Of a DNA stretch of 41,033 bases, positions 33,323-41,033 are shown piece by piece. The notes beneath the pieces were generated by a model. The model was not told the DNA's origin and did no database searches. It saw only the letters and a program-made list of their open reading frames with translations. Within the stretch, counting starts at the first letter, position 1, and each line of letters begins with the position of its first letter. The position numbers and the translations under genes are program-made. Source of the stretch: Actinomycetes bacterium (GTDB lineage Bacteria > Actinomycetota > Acidimicrobiia > Acidimicrobiales > RAAP-2); NCBI GenBank assembly GCA_021794655.1, contig JAJYQJ010000131.1:1-41033 (forward strand), in the 5' to 3' direction.

Positions 33323-34197
33323 GACTGTCCTTTCTCGTCGAGTTTGAATACACGAATAGCGTTTTCTCTCAAGAACTTCGGCCAGACGTGGTCCCGGAAC
33401 GGCACGTCGGGCAGTTCCTCGAAGATTCGGTCGAGGCTCAGTCCCATCGGGTAGTAGCCCGCGTACATGATCTTGTCGGCACCGCGGGTGTTGGCAAAGT
33501 GGACGATCGCCTCCGGGTAGTATCGCGGTGCAAACGCGCTTGTCATGTAGTACAGCCCAGGCCACTTCAGCATCAGCTTGACGGCAAGTTCCTCCCACGG
33601 CTCTGCGCCGTGGCGCATCACGACTCGTAGCTCTGGGAAGTCGTAGCAGATCTGATCGAAGTGGATGACGTCCTGGCAGGCAGTTGGGAGGCGAGGGCCA
33701 GCGACACCCGCATTCAATACGATCGGAATATCGAGGTCTATACAGACTTGATATATCGGGTAGTAGCGCCGATCGCTGACTGGCACCTGGGGGGTACAAC
33801 CGGCAGGGAAGCTGGTTACTGCGACGATCCCGTGCTCATCGTACGCCTCGCGAATTTGGCGGACGGTTTTTGTGATCTCGTTCGGGTCAACTTCGAGCGT
33901 TGCCCGGAATCGGTCCGGGTGCTCTTTTATAGCGCGGGTTGCCGACTTCCCACCGAGACCTACGAGGCCAACGTCTATTCCGAAGCGATCCATCTCCGAC
34001 AAGGTCACCTCGACTGGATCTATCTCTTCGTCGATTCCCTTCGGTACATCTTTGAACATGTACTCTGCCGGAAAGTTCATAGTCTTGCTCTCGTCGTCGC
34101 GAAACTGAGACTGCATGAACTCGTAGTAACGCTTCATGTTGGCGCTCGGGAACCCGATCATCAGGTCGACTACCCCGATCCCAGTAGGCATCGCCAT
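33319..34197 (-). CDS. Amidohydrolase-2 family protein lacking the N-terminal HxH motif
   Basis: This 292-residue TIM-barrel protein is homologous in fold to its downstream neighbour. The expected N-terminal Asp-x-His-x-His is replaced by VVDLMIGFPSANMKRYYEF. In the middle, IPIVLNAGVAGPRLP stands where a metal-binding His is usual. LRVVMRHGAEPWEELAVKLM and ADKIMYAGYYPMGLSLDR mark the later barrel strands. A subgroup of actinobacterial proteins with this same VVDLMIGFP start exists in my memory, so it is probably a genuine variant rather than decay. It could be metal-free or a partner subunit. It starts three bases after the marR stop and overlaps the next gene by four bases. Confidence 0.8.
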   Translation of the reverse strand: MAMPTGIGVVDLMIGFPSANMKRYYEFMQSQFRDDESKTMNFPAEYMFKDVPKGIDEEIDPVEVTLSEMDRFGIDVGLVGLGGKSATRAIKEHPDRFRATLEVDPNEITKTVRQIREAYDEHGIVAVTSFPAGCTPQVPVSDRRYYPIYQVCIDLDIPIVLNAGVAGPRLPTACQDVIHFDQICYDFPELRVVMRHGAEPWEELAVKLMLKWPGLYYMTSAFAPRYYPEAIVHFANTRGADKIMYAGYYPMGLSLDRIFEELPDVPFRDHVWPKFLRENAIRVFKLDEKGQS

Positions 34198-34200
34198 CTT

Positions 34201-34686
34201 CTATACGCCTCCCATCTCGGTCAAGTCTGGATCGAGGTAGCGGTGTGAGCGCAGGTCAGCGACGAGCTTTGGAAGCAGGCGCGCCAAGTCGCTTCGATCC
34301 TTTTTCGACCACGAATGAAGTACATCGCTCAGGTGCCTCGCTCCTACCTCAGCGATACGAGAATGAATCTCCTTGCCCTTCACCGTGAGCGAGATAAGCG
34401 AGACTCTCCGATCTCCTGGATCTTCGCTGCGTTCCACGAGAGCCATCTCCTCGAGGCCTCTTACCTGCCTGCTCACCGCCGATGGGTCCATATGGGCAAG
34501 CCTGCCCAGATCGCCCAACGTCACCGACCCGCGCTCTCCGATATGGCCCAGGAGGTCGAATGCAGATCGAGAGAGGACAGTTCCCGACGCAGCAGACCAC
34601 TCCGCAAACGCCCGTCTGCTCGCGTAGAGACGTACTAGTTGGTAAGTGGCGCTTTGGACCGTGATCGCTTCCTGGGCTTCCTCCAT
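34201..34686 (-). CDS. MarR-family transcriptional regulator
   Basis: This 161-residue winged-helix repressor contains the core SRSAFDLLGHIGERGSVTLG, then DLGRLAHMDPSAVSRQVRGL (recognition helix) and the wing EDPGDRRVSLISLTVKGKEI. It is dimeric by family. It is the first gene of a tight unit with the two amidohydrolases and lies directly downstream of the acyl-CoA ligase on the same strand. By analogy with MarR regulators of aromatic acid pathways, it probably responds to a pathway substrate or CoA thioester and represses these genes; that is inference from context. Candidate operator sequence lies just upstream. Confidence 0.9.
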   Translation of the reverse strand: MEEAQEAITVQSATYQLVRLYASRRAFAEWSAASGTVLSRSAFDLLGHIGERGSVTLGDLGRLAHMDPSAVSRQVRGLEEMALVERSEDPGDRRVSLISLTVKGKEIHSRIAEVGARHLSDVLHSWSKKDRSDLARLLPKLVADLRSHRYLDPDLTEMGGV

Positions 34687-34689
34687 GAG

Positions 34690-34729
34690 TTAAGTGTAAC
34701 ATTAATAGGTGGACACAATCAAGTATTAA
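34690..34729 (-). promoter_or_regulatory. Candidate MarR operator region
   Basis: This AT-rich stretch stands out from its surroundings. It contains ttaata (34702-34707) and its inverted copy tattaa (34724-34729), an outer ttaa at 34690-34693, and gtgt/acac (34694-34697 and 34713-34716) in inverted order. It begins four bases upstream of the marR start codon, where an autoregulatory site is expected. Binding is inferred from position and symmetry only. Confidence 0.4.
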
Positions 34730-34845
34730 ATCAAATAAGATACTGAAGAGATACAGCGGGTGGTATTGATGAGGAGAGCAACGAGAAGAGCTGGCAACCG
34801 CCGCCGTTGCCTCTTGTCGAGCCTCGAACAGGTCCCGACCGGGAA

Positions 34846-36504
34846 CTAGCCAGCTCGCAGCTGATCTCGCAAGACCACCTTTTTCACCTTCCCCGAGGGG
34901 GTTCTGGGGAACTCGTCGACAGCCCGTATCTCTTCAGGCCACTTCTGACGCGTGAGCCCCGCGGCTTCAAGGTGGCGTCGTATCTCGGCAAGGTCTGGAG
35001 CGGGCGAACCCTCGCGCATGCGAAAGATCGCACAGCCGTGCTCGCCAAGACGCGCATCTGGCGCCGCGACAACTACGACTTCGGCGACTCCGTCCATCTG
35101 AGACAGGAGTCCTTCGACTTCGGCGGCGCTGATGTTCTCACCGCCGCGGATGATGATGTCCTTCTTGCGATCCGTGACTATCAGGTATCCGTCAGGGTCG
35201 AACCTCCCTACATCTCCGGTGTGGTACCAGCCGTCGTCGTCGATAGCCTCCTGTGTCAACTTGGGATCTGTATAGCCGATGAACCGATCCGGACCACGGC
35301 TGAAGATCTCCCCTGCCTCACCGGCCGCCACGTCATGCCCGTCGTCGTCGACGATGCGAAGTTCGATCTCGTCGAGGATCTTCCCGTCGGTGAAGAGCCG
35401 TTTCGACGCGGGGGCTGAATGGCGCGACCCAGTAACCGATGGGTGTTCGGTCGAGCCGTAGGAACGCACGAGGGAGATTCCGAGTCGCTCAGCGCGTTCG
35501 GCGACCGCGGTTGGTATGGGAGAACCCCCTAGGCCAACCATGCGCATCTTTTCCAAGTGCTCAGGTCGGAACTCGTCGGCATCGAGCAGGCTGGTCAGGA
35601 AGTACGTCGACCCTGTTCCCGCAGCGAGGTCCGCCTCGAGCATCGCTGCCAGGACAGTTTTTGGATCCCAGACGTCGGTCAGGTGTAGTGGGAGCCCTCT
35701 GTAGAGGGGAACGAGGAGTCCCGAGAGCATCCCTATACCATGGCCGACCGGCGCGCCGGTCAGGTTCGCTCTCGTACGTTCGTTCTGAAGCGTCGATAGC
35801 TGGTCGATCTCGAAGCAGAGCGTTCTGTGAGCGTGAACGACACCCTTTGGGTCAGCGGTTGTGCCAGAAGTGTACGCGACGAGCGCAGGCAGGGATGAGT
35901 CAAGGGCAGTCGGCGATGCGAGCGGACTACCGGAGTCAAGGAGGTGATCGAACGCGACGTCGCCGGCCGGAGGGTCCCCTACGACTATCACGCGTTCGAG
36001 GTTAGCTAGATCAGCTCTGAACTCCTCTAGACCTTCGAGGTAGTCGCGCTTTGCAAATCTATCCGCCGTTATCAGTGCCTTTGCTCCGCTTTGATCCAGA
36101 ATGAAGCGAACTTCCTTAGGGCCGTAGAAGTGGACGATCGGAACTAGCACTGCCCCGAGCATCGCCAACCCGTAGAAGGTGATCGCGGCCTCTATCCAGT
36201 TGGGCAGTTGGAATGCAACGATGTCGCCCGGTCCAATCCCTTCGCTCATCAGTCCCGCTGCGAGTTGCCGCGCGCTCTTATGGAGATCGCCTGCGGTGCC
36301 AGTATAGGGATGTCCCTGTGACCAGATCCGAACCGTTCGTGAAGGATTTGAGAGAAGGCAGCGGTCGACTAGCTGGCCTAGAGTCTCACTTCCCCACCAC
36401 CCTTTCTCCAAGTACTCCTTCGCGAGGTCCGTAGGCGGCTCTTTCAGGCCCCAGCGCCGGGCGAGATCCGTTGTTCCACCCGCGGAACCATATCTTGAGT
36501 ACAT
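34846..36504 (-). CDS. AMP-forming acyl-CoA synthetase (ligase)
   Basis: This adenylate-forming enzyme activates a carboxylic acid with ATP and joins it to CoA. The P-loop is YTSGTTADPKGVVHAH, the A5 motif SYGSTEHPSVTG, A7/A8 is WYHTGDVGRFDPDGYLIVTD followed by RKKDIIIRGGENISAAEVE, and the catalytic Lys is in PRTPSGKVKK near the C-terminus. It resembles medium-chain, cyclohexanecarboxylate or fatty acid ligases. The ATG at 36504 is chosen because ggaggtgag precedes it; an ATG at 36516 lies upstream of that site. The protein has 552 residues. It is upstream of marR on the same strand, separated by a 159-base gap. Confidence 0.92.
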   Translation of the reverse strand: MYSRYGSAGGTTDLARRWGLKEPPTDLAKEYLEKGWWGSETLGQLVDRCLLSNPSRTVRIWSQGHPYTGTAGDLHKSARQLAAGLMSEGIGPGDIVAFQLPNWIEAAITFYGLAMLGAVLVPIVHFYGPKEVRFILDQSGAKALITADRFAKRDYLEGLEEFRADLANLERVIVVGDPPAGDVAFDHLLDSGSPLASPTALDSSLPALVAYTSGTTADPKGVVHAHRTLCFEIDQLSTLQNERTRANLTGAPVGHGIGMLSGLLVPLYRGLPLHLTDVWDPKTVLAAMLEADLAAGTGSTYFLTSLLDADEFRPEHLEKMRMVGLGGSPIPTAVAERAERLGISLVRSYGSTEHPSVTGSRHSAPASKRLFTDGKILDEIELRIVDDDGHDVAAGEAGEIFSRGPDRFIGYTDPKLTQEAIDDDGWYHTGDVGRFDPDGYLIVTDRKKDIIIRGGENISAAEVEGLLSQMDGVAEVVVVAAPDARLGEHGCAIFRMREGSPAPDLAEIRRHLEAAGLTRQKWPEEIRAVDEFPRTPSGKVKKVVLRDQLRAG

Positions 36505-36516
36505 TCTCACCTCCAT

Positions 36517-36836
36517 ACGTTCTTTGTGTCGATGAACGGCTTCACGCCGGGATGTCCGGCAGCTGAGACCTCGGGCCGGTTATCTCGAAGAGTCCGAGTA
36601 ACCGCGCCGAAGGCAGCAAAGTGTCTGCTCGATCCTAGTGGAAGCTAATGCCTCTGTCGGAGGCTCCGAGGATAACGGCGATCCTACGATCGTCGAACGC
36701 GTCGGGGGCCGCTACTTCTGCCGATGGATGCTTCTCGCGCTGTGAACTGGCATGTTTAGCCCTCGACATCCAACTGTAGCGGTTTCCTATTGTGATGAAT
36801 AACAAATCATCTGTCTAGTTTCCGTGTTCTCCCCAG
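36517..36836. other. Divergent intergenic region
   Basis: No gene is supported in this gap. It holds the ribosome binding site of the ligase at its left edge, AT-rich sequence around 36780-36820 (gtgatgaataacaaatcatc) and the promoter of the secreted protein at the right. Minus-strand frames overlapping its right side are shadows of the protease gene. Confidence 0.5.
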
Positions 36837-36865
36837 TAGACGCTCTCTTACCTCCGCCCTATAAT
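36837..36865 (+). promoter_or_regulatory. Sigma-70 promoter of the secreted S8 protein
   Basis: tagacg (36837-36842, 4 of 6 to consensus) and a perfect tataat (36860-36865) are separated by 17 bases. The predicted leader is about 60 bases and ends in agggggtgtcg before the ATG, a good ribosome binding site. This is the best-matching promoter in the window. Confidence 0.65.
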
Positions 36866-36930
36866 CCTCAGTTGAGTGCACCGGCTGAGTCGCTGCACCG
36901 GCCGAGCCAGAGACGCGCCAGGGGGTGTCG

Positions 36931-39900
36931 ATGTTCCAATCTTCGAGGAGGCGGTTTTCGCAGCTGGCAGTCGTGGCGTTGGCGCCGTTGTTGGTGGTCA
37001 CAACCACCGGCTTAGCCATGGGCGGCACCGGCTCGCTCTCCGCCGGGGCGGCGCAGGCGACCACCAGCTCGTACCCGCCGGCCCCCCAGTGGGTGTCGAC
37101 CTCGCCGAACACGCCCCACCGACCGACTACCTGCCCGCCGGTACCGAACGATCCAAACACGCCGACCGCGGGCCAGACCGCCACCGCCACCGGTTCGGTT
37201 CCCTGGCCTCCGGCCCCGAGCGGCACCAACCCGCTCGACTTCGCCGCCTACGCCCACACCGCCACCCAGTTCCCCCCGGTTCGCCCGGCCAACTGGAACC
37301 AGCAGGGCAACAACGTGAAGCTGACCTCGGCCCGGGCCAACCCGTCGAGCGATCCGAACCTGGCCAAGAACCCCCAAGAGCTGTGCGGCGTGATGGGGAG
37401 TTCGGTGGACACCGCCTGGCAGACCACCACCGGCCGCCCCTCCACGGTGATCGCCGTCACCGACTCGGGGATCGAGTGGTGCGACCCGGCAATCGTCAAC
37501 AAGATCGCGCTGAACATAGGCGCGCTCCCGCCGCCGGAGAACGCAGCCGGTAAGACCAAGGCGCAGCTGGAGGCGTCGGGGACCAAATTCTCCGACACCG
37601 ACCCCTACGACCTGATGGGTACCGGGGTTGTCAACGCAGCTCAGTACACCAACGACCCCCGGGTGCTGGCCACCGCCGCCGCCTACGGCGGCCTGTTCTG
37701 CGCTACCGCCCGCGGCTCCTACCCCGCCCAGCCCGGCCTGGTCTCACCGATGGATCTGATCCGCGCCTTTGGCACCCCGACCCTGCCGAACGGATCCGCC
37801 AACCCCTTTTACTACGGCAAGCAGTCGCCGGCCGGTTTCACCGAGGCGATCGCCGGGTGGAACTTCGTGAACAACAACAACAATCCCTACGACTCCGTCC
37901 ACTTCGACCACGGCACCGGCGAGGCGCAGGACTCGGGAGGTGCGGCCAACAACTCGGCCGCCGAGGTGGGCGCCTGCCCCAACTGTATGATCCTACCGAT
38001 CCGGGTCGGAGACTCATTCATTACCTCCTCGAACCTCTTCGCCCAGGGGGTGCTGTTCGCGGTCGATTCAGGCGCATCCATCGTCCAGGAGGCCCTCGGT
38101 ACCTACGACGTCACCGCGCCGGCCCGTGAGGCGATCGCCTATGCAGCGGCCCACGGTGTTCCCGTGGTGGCAAGCGCCGCCGATGAAGAGGCCTCCCATG
38201 TCAACGAGCCATCGGGTCTGGCCCACACCATTGTGGTCAACTCGGTCACCCCGGCCACCAACTTCAACCCGCCGAGCCAGCTCTACCTCAACGGGTGCAC
38301 CAACTACGGCGGCAACATCGCGGTGAGCGTGGAGAGCACATCGTGCTCGTCGGAGGCGACCGGTAAGGCGGCCGGGATAGTCGGACTTGCCGAGTCGGCC
38401 GCGGCGAACGCCATGGCGGCGGGGACTATCTCCCCCTACCCAGGTCTCACCACGGTGTCCGGCGCGCCGGTCGCGTTGTCCGCCAACGAGATCAAACAGC
38501 TCATCACCATGTCGGCCGATCCCGTCGACTTTGGCAAGGCGGCGCCTCCGTACGGTCCGGCCAACAACTACTCGGTGTCGGGGACCGGCATCCCCCTGGC
38601 CACCACGACCCGCTACCCGAGCCAGGCGGGGTTCAACCAGTACTTCGGCTACGGCAGGGTGAACGCCACCACAATCGTGGACCGGGTGGCCGCCGGTCAG
38701 ATCCCCCCCGAGGCACAGATCAACTCACCGTCGTGGTTCGGGATCGACAGTCCTACCGGCACGCTCCAGATCACCGGCATGGTCGGCACCCCGACGTCGC
38801 TCGCCTCGGGCTGGAACTACCAAGTGGACGTGGGGGTGGGGGTGCAGCCCGCGGTGGGAAGTTGGCACGTGGTCGCCTCCGGGTCAGGCACCGGGGTGCG
38901 GACCGGGCCGCTCGCCACCCTCGACTTGGCCCAGGTGGCCGCCCTCTTCCCCTCGGGGACCAGCTTCAGCGGGGGACCGGTGGGCGTCGGCGGGAGTCCG
39001 TCGACCAACCGGTTCACCTACTCGATCCGGGTGGTAGTGGAGGCGACCGGCGGGAAGACCGCAGGAATGATCGGGATCGCCCGACGGGCAGAGTATCTCC
39101 ACACCAGCCAGAGCCAGACCACCAGCGTCCCGCACCACTTCGCCAGCTCGATCGATGCTTCCCCCACCTTGGCGCCCCTCGGACCGGGAGAGACCAACGT
39201 CCTGCTTGTCCCGACTGCGGACGGGTCGATCTACGCCTACGAGCCGAACGGCTCGGAGTTACCCGGCTTTCCGGTGCACACCAACCCGCTTCCGTACCAC
39301 GCCGGTGAGGCGGCCTTCACCTCGGGCGCGGTAGGCACTGGCCCCCCCGGGACCGTACCGCGGGGCGAGATCATCGGGGGTGTCGCCGTCGGCGACCTGG
39401 CCCATGCCGGGGGTAGCGCGCTCGATGTGGTGACCTGTGACTTGGCCGGCTTGTGCTACGCGTGGAACGCACGCGGGCAGATGCTCCCGGGCTTTCCGGT
39501 CCGGACCAACCCCGCATTCTCGAGCCCGTCCGCCGTCAACTCCAATAACCGGTTACTGCCGGGCATCTTCGGCGCCCCAGCGCTGGCCGACCTGACCGGA
39601 AACGGCCAGTTGGACGTGGTCGCCGCCTCGATGGACCGCCACGTCTACGCATGGGGCCCGAACGGCGCCCCGGTCCCCGGATGGCCGGTGTTAGTGGTAA
39701 ATCCGTCCCTGGTCACCGCGGTCAACTCGGTGACCAACCAGGTGACCTTCTCCGCGACGGCGAACGTGGCCCAGGGGACCAAGCTGATGGACACCCCGGC
39801 TATCGGGAACCTCGCCGGTGGAACTGGCCCTCCCGACGTGGTCGTGGGATCCAACCAGGAGCAGTACGGAACCCCCAACGCCAACCTGGGGTCGAGTCCG

Positions 39901-41033
39901 CTGAGCCTGCTGCTGTCGGTATCAAAGGGGGCGAACGCCGACCTGTTCGCACTCGAGCCAAACGGCACCTTGCACCCGACGAGCACCGGTTCGACCGCTC
40001 CGCCCGGCACCGACGCAAACGCCCTGGTGCCCGGGTGGCCCGCGTCCGTCGCCGACTTGCAGCCGGGGTTGCTTCCCGATCTCGGGGACGGGATCGTGAT
40101 GAGCCCGGTGCTCGGCGACGTGGCCGGCAACGGGCAACTCGAAGTGGGGGTGAACAGTGCGGCCGGCCCAGAGTACGTCCTGAAGCCTAATGGCTCTTCG
40201 TTTCTCGGGACCTCGTCGAGCGGGTTGGCCAACGTCGCCGCCTCGACGGGACCGGGGCCGTTCTCCAACTCGACCGGGGTGCTCGCGACCAGCCTGCCGG
40301 CCCTAGGTGGTCCGGTACTCGCTCCGCTCGGGTCAGGGACAGGGGTGAGCCTGATGGCGCCGGCAGTGAGCATCGGCGGGCTGTTGAACCAGGCGATGCC
40401 TGCCCAGCAGACTCCGTCCCAGAGCCAGGTGGACGCGTGGAGCGCCACTACCGGCGCTTTCGACCCGGGCTTCCCCCAGCAGATGAACGACGTCGGGTTC
40501 ATCGTTACCCCGATCGTGGCCGACGTGGCCGGCTCCACGCCCTACGTGGTAGAGGGCAGCGCGACCTCGGACATCCGGGCGGTAAACGTGAACGGGCAGG
40601 AGGCCCCCGGCTTCCCCAAGTTCACCGGCGGTTGGATGGTGAACAGCCCTTCGTACGGACCGTTCGGGACGCTTGGCACCCAGGTGCTCGCGGCAGGTAC
40701 CCGCCAGGGGCAGCTGTTCGTCTGGAGCACCTCGACCCCCGCGTGCGCCTCGAGCGGGCCGTGGCCGCGTGAGCACCACGACCTGTTGAATACCGGGAAC
40801 CTACAGACCACCAACGCGCCCGAGCCGGCATGCCCGTCACTAGCTGCCGGGTACCGCGCCGTCGCCTCCGACGGGGGTGTGTTCGCCTTCGGCGACGCCG
40901 GATTCTTCGGCTCGATGGGCGCTCAGGCGTTGAACAAGCCGATCGTCGGGATGGCCTCGACCCCTGACGGCAAAGGTTACTGGCTCGTCGCCTCCGACGG
41001 GGGTGTGTTCGCGTTCGGCGACGCCGGGTTCTT
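36931..41033 (+). CDS. Secreted subtilisin-like (S8) protein with propeller repeats, 3' end outside the window
   Basis: One frame of 1367 codons stays open from the ATG at 36931 to the window edge. The N-terminus ([20 protein letters not shown]) is a signal peptide, possibly Tat-type, with a likely cleavage near residue 45. Residues about 170-500 form an S8 domain: Asp178 in [15 protein letters not shown], His327 in [13 protein letters not shown] and Ser474 in [15 protein letters not shown]. The oxyanion position reads [13 protein letters not shown], with Asp418 for the usual Asn, so activity may be altered. About 780-1270 are FG-GAP-like repeats ([30 protein letters not shown], each near a PGFPV or PGWPV). 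VASDGG repeats begin near 1311. Scattered Cys pairs fit an extracellular protein. Codons are more GC-rich than in neighbours, suggesting transfer or distinct selection. Confidence 0.85.
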   Translation, partial: MFQSSRRRFSQLAVVALAPLLVVTTTGLAMGGTGSLSAGAAQATTSSYPPAPQWVSTSPNTPHRPTTCPPVPNDPNTPTAGQTATATGSVPWPPAPSGTNPLDFAAYAHTATQFPPVRPANWNQQGNNVKLTSARANPSSDPNLAKNPQELCGVMGSSVDTAWQTTTGRPSTVIAVTDSGIEWCDPAIVNKIALNIGALPPPENAAGKTKAQLEASGTKFSDTDPYDLMGTGVVNAAQYTNDPRVLATAAAYGGLFCATARGSYPAQPGLVSPMDLIRAFGTPTLPNGSANPFYYGKQSPAGFTEAIAGWNFVNNNNNPYDSVHFDHGTGEAQDSGGAANNSAAEVGACPNCMILPIRVGDSFITSSNLFAQGVLFAVDSGASIVQEALGTYDVTAPAREAIAYAAAHGVPVVASAADEEASHVNEPSGLAHTIVVNSVTPATNFNPPSQLYLNGCTNYGGNIAVSVESTSCSSEATGKAAGIVGLAESAAANAMAAGTISPYPGLTTVSGAPVALSANEIKQLITMSADPVDFGKAAPPYGPANNYSVSGTGIPLATTTRYPSQAGFNQYFGYGRVNATTIVDRVAAGQIPPEAQINSPSWFGIDSPTGTLQITGMVGTPTSLASGWNYQVDVGVGVQPAVGSWHVVASGSGTGVRTGPLATLDLAQVAALFPSGTSFSGGPVGVGGSPSTNRFTYSIRVVVEATGGKTAGMIGIARRAEYLHTSQSQTTSVPHHFASSIDASPTLAPLGPGETNVLLVPTADGSIYAYEPNGSELPGFPVHTNPLPYHAGEAAFTSGAVGTGPPGTVPRGEIIGGVAVGDLAHAGGSALDVVTCDLAGLCYAWNARGQMLPGFPVRTNPAFSSPSAVNSNNRLLPGIFGAPALADLTGNGQLDVVAASMDRHVYAWGPNGAPVPGWPVLVVNPSLVTAVNSVTNQVTFSATANVAQGTKLMDTPAIGNLAGGTGPPDVVVGSNQEQYGTPNANLGSSPLSLLLSVSKGANADLFALEPNGTLHPTSTGSTAPPGTDANALVPGWPASVADLQPGLLPDLGDGIVMSPVLGDVAGNGQLEVGVNSAAGPEYVLKPNGSSFLGTSSSGLANVAASTGPGPFSNSTGVLATSLPALGGPVLAPLGSGTGVSLMAPAVSIGGLLNQAMPAQQTPSQSQVDAWSATTGAFDPGFPQQMNDVGFIVTPIVADVAGSTPYVVEGSATSDIRAVNVNGQEAPGFPKFTGGWMVNSPSYGPFGTLGTQVLAAGTRQGQLFVWSTSTPACASSGPWPREHHDLLNTGNLQTTNAPEPACPSLAAGYRAVASDGGVFAFGDAGFFGSMGAQALNKPIVGMASTPDGKGYWLVASDGGVFAFGDAGF
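40861..41033 (+). repeat. Start of a 126-nt coding repeat array (VASDGG repeats)
   Basis: Bases 40861-40907 and 40987-41033 match at 45 of 47 positions, a period of 126 nt or 42 residues. The unit reads [20 protein letters not shown], then a variable part with [19 protein letters not shown]. The array continues beyond the window. I associate this repeat with secreted proteins of Acidimicrobiia, where many units probably form a beta-propeller or a long surface domain. Confidence 0.85.

Noticed and set aside
33323-33799. Upstream extension of the second amidohydrolase frame
   Set aside because: It is out-of-frame read-through of the first amidohydrolase gene. The ATG at 33322 overlapping the previous stop is the natural start.
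36807-37598. Minus-strand and +2/+3 frames of 100-225 residues at the start of the protease gene
   Set aside because: They arise from the GC-rich third positions of the long plus-strand frame beginning at 36931, which has a promoter, ribosome site, signal peptide and S8 motifs.
1-41033. CRISPR array, rRNA genes or prophage genes
   Set aside because: No regularly spaced repeats with unique spacers, no rRNA-like sequence and no phage structural or integrase gene were seen on either strand.

Overview
The window looks like chromosomal DNA of an actinomycete, most likely a member of the Acidimicrobiia or a relative. The grounds are the topA-tmk-holB run, paired TrkA proteins next to an APC permease, frequent GTG/TTG starts with GTGA/ATGA gene overlaps, moderately high GC, a DUF2510 membrane protein, and a secreted protein ending in [13 protein letters not shown]-type repeats that I associate with that class. 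The taxonomic call is inference. Both window ends lie in repeated material (an IS1634-type element on the left, a near-identical 126-nt protein repeat on the right), so the window may be a whole contig that stopped at repeats.

Layout. 1-3782: two insertion sequences side by side. One is IS1634-like and cut by the window edge. The other is a fully delimited ISKra4-like element at 1795-3773, with perfect 19-bp terminal inverted repeats and a 9-bp target duplication; its transposase reading frame is broken. 3783-7701: a primary-like sigma factor, a possible 24-residue membrane peptide, short tandem repeats, a HAD phosphatase and two overlapping TrkA K+ channel regulators. 7822-10349: an APC permease fused to a UspA-like region and a C-terminal OB fold, preceded by a ten-residue leader ORF. 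10727-17737: a K+-independent-type proton pyrophosphatase, then topA-tmk-holB. 17756-19535: a small membrane protein, a possible IS200/IS605 end relic, a vapBC toxin-antitoxin pair and tRNA-Thr(CGT).

19610-31418 reads as a peptide and amino acid utilisation region: secernin-type dipeptidase, class III aminotransferase, SCP2-domain protein, amino acid permease, and a complete oligopeptide ABC operon (oppA-oppB-oppC-oppD-oppF, minus strand), with a divergent Gfo/Idh/MocA oxidoreductase. A convergent DUF2510 membrane protein follows. 32108-36504 is a probable catabolic unit on the minus strand: an AMP-forming acyl-CoA ligase, then a MarR regulator overlying two paired amidohydrolase-2 proteins, one of which lacks the usual N-terminal metal motif.

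36931 to the right edge is one uninterrupted reading frame of at least 1367 codons with no stop in the window. It encodes a secreted subtilisin-like (S8) protein with a readable Asp/His/Ser triad but Asp at the usual oxyanion Asn position. This is followed by propeller-like FG-GAP repeats and the start of a VASDGG repeat array. Its composition is visibly more GC-rich than its neighbours. It is the most unusual single gene here; the permease-OB fusion and the ISKra4 frame arrangement are next.
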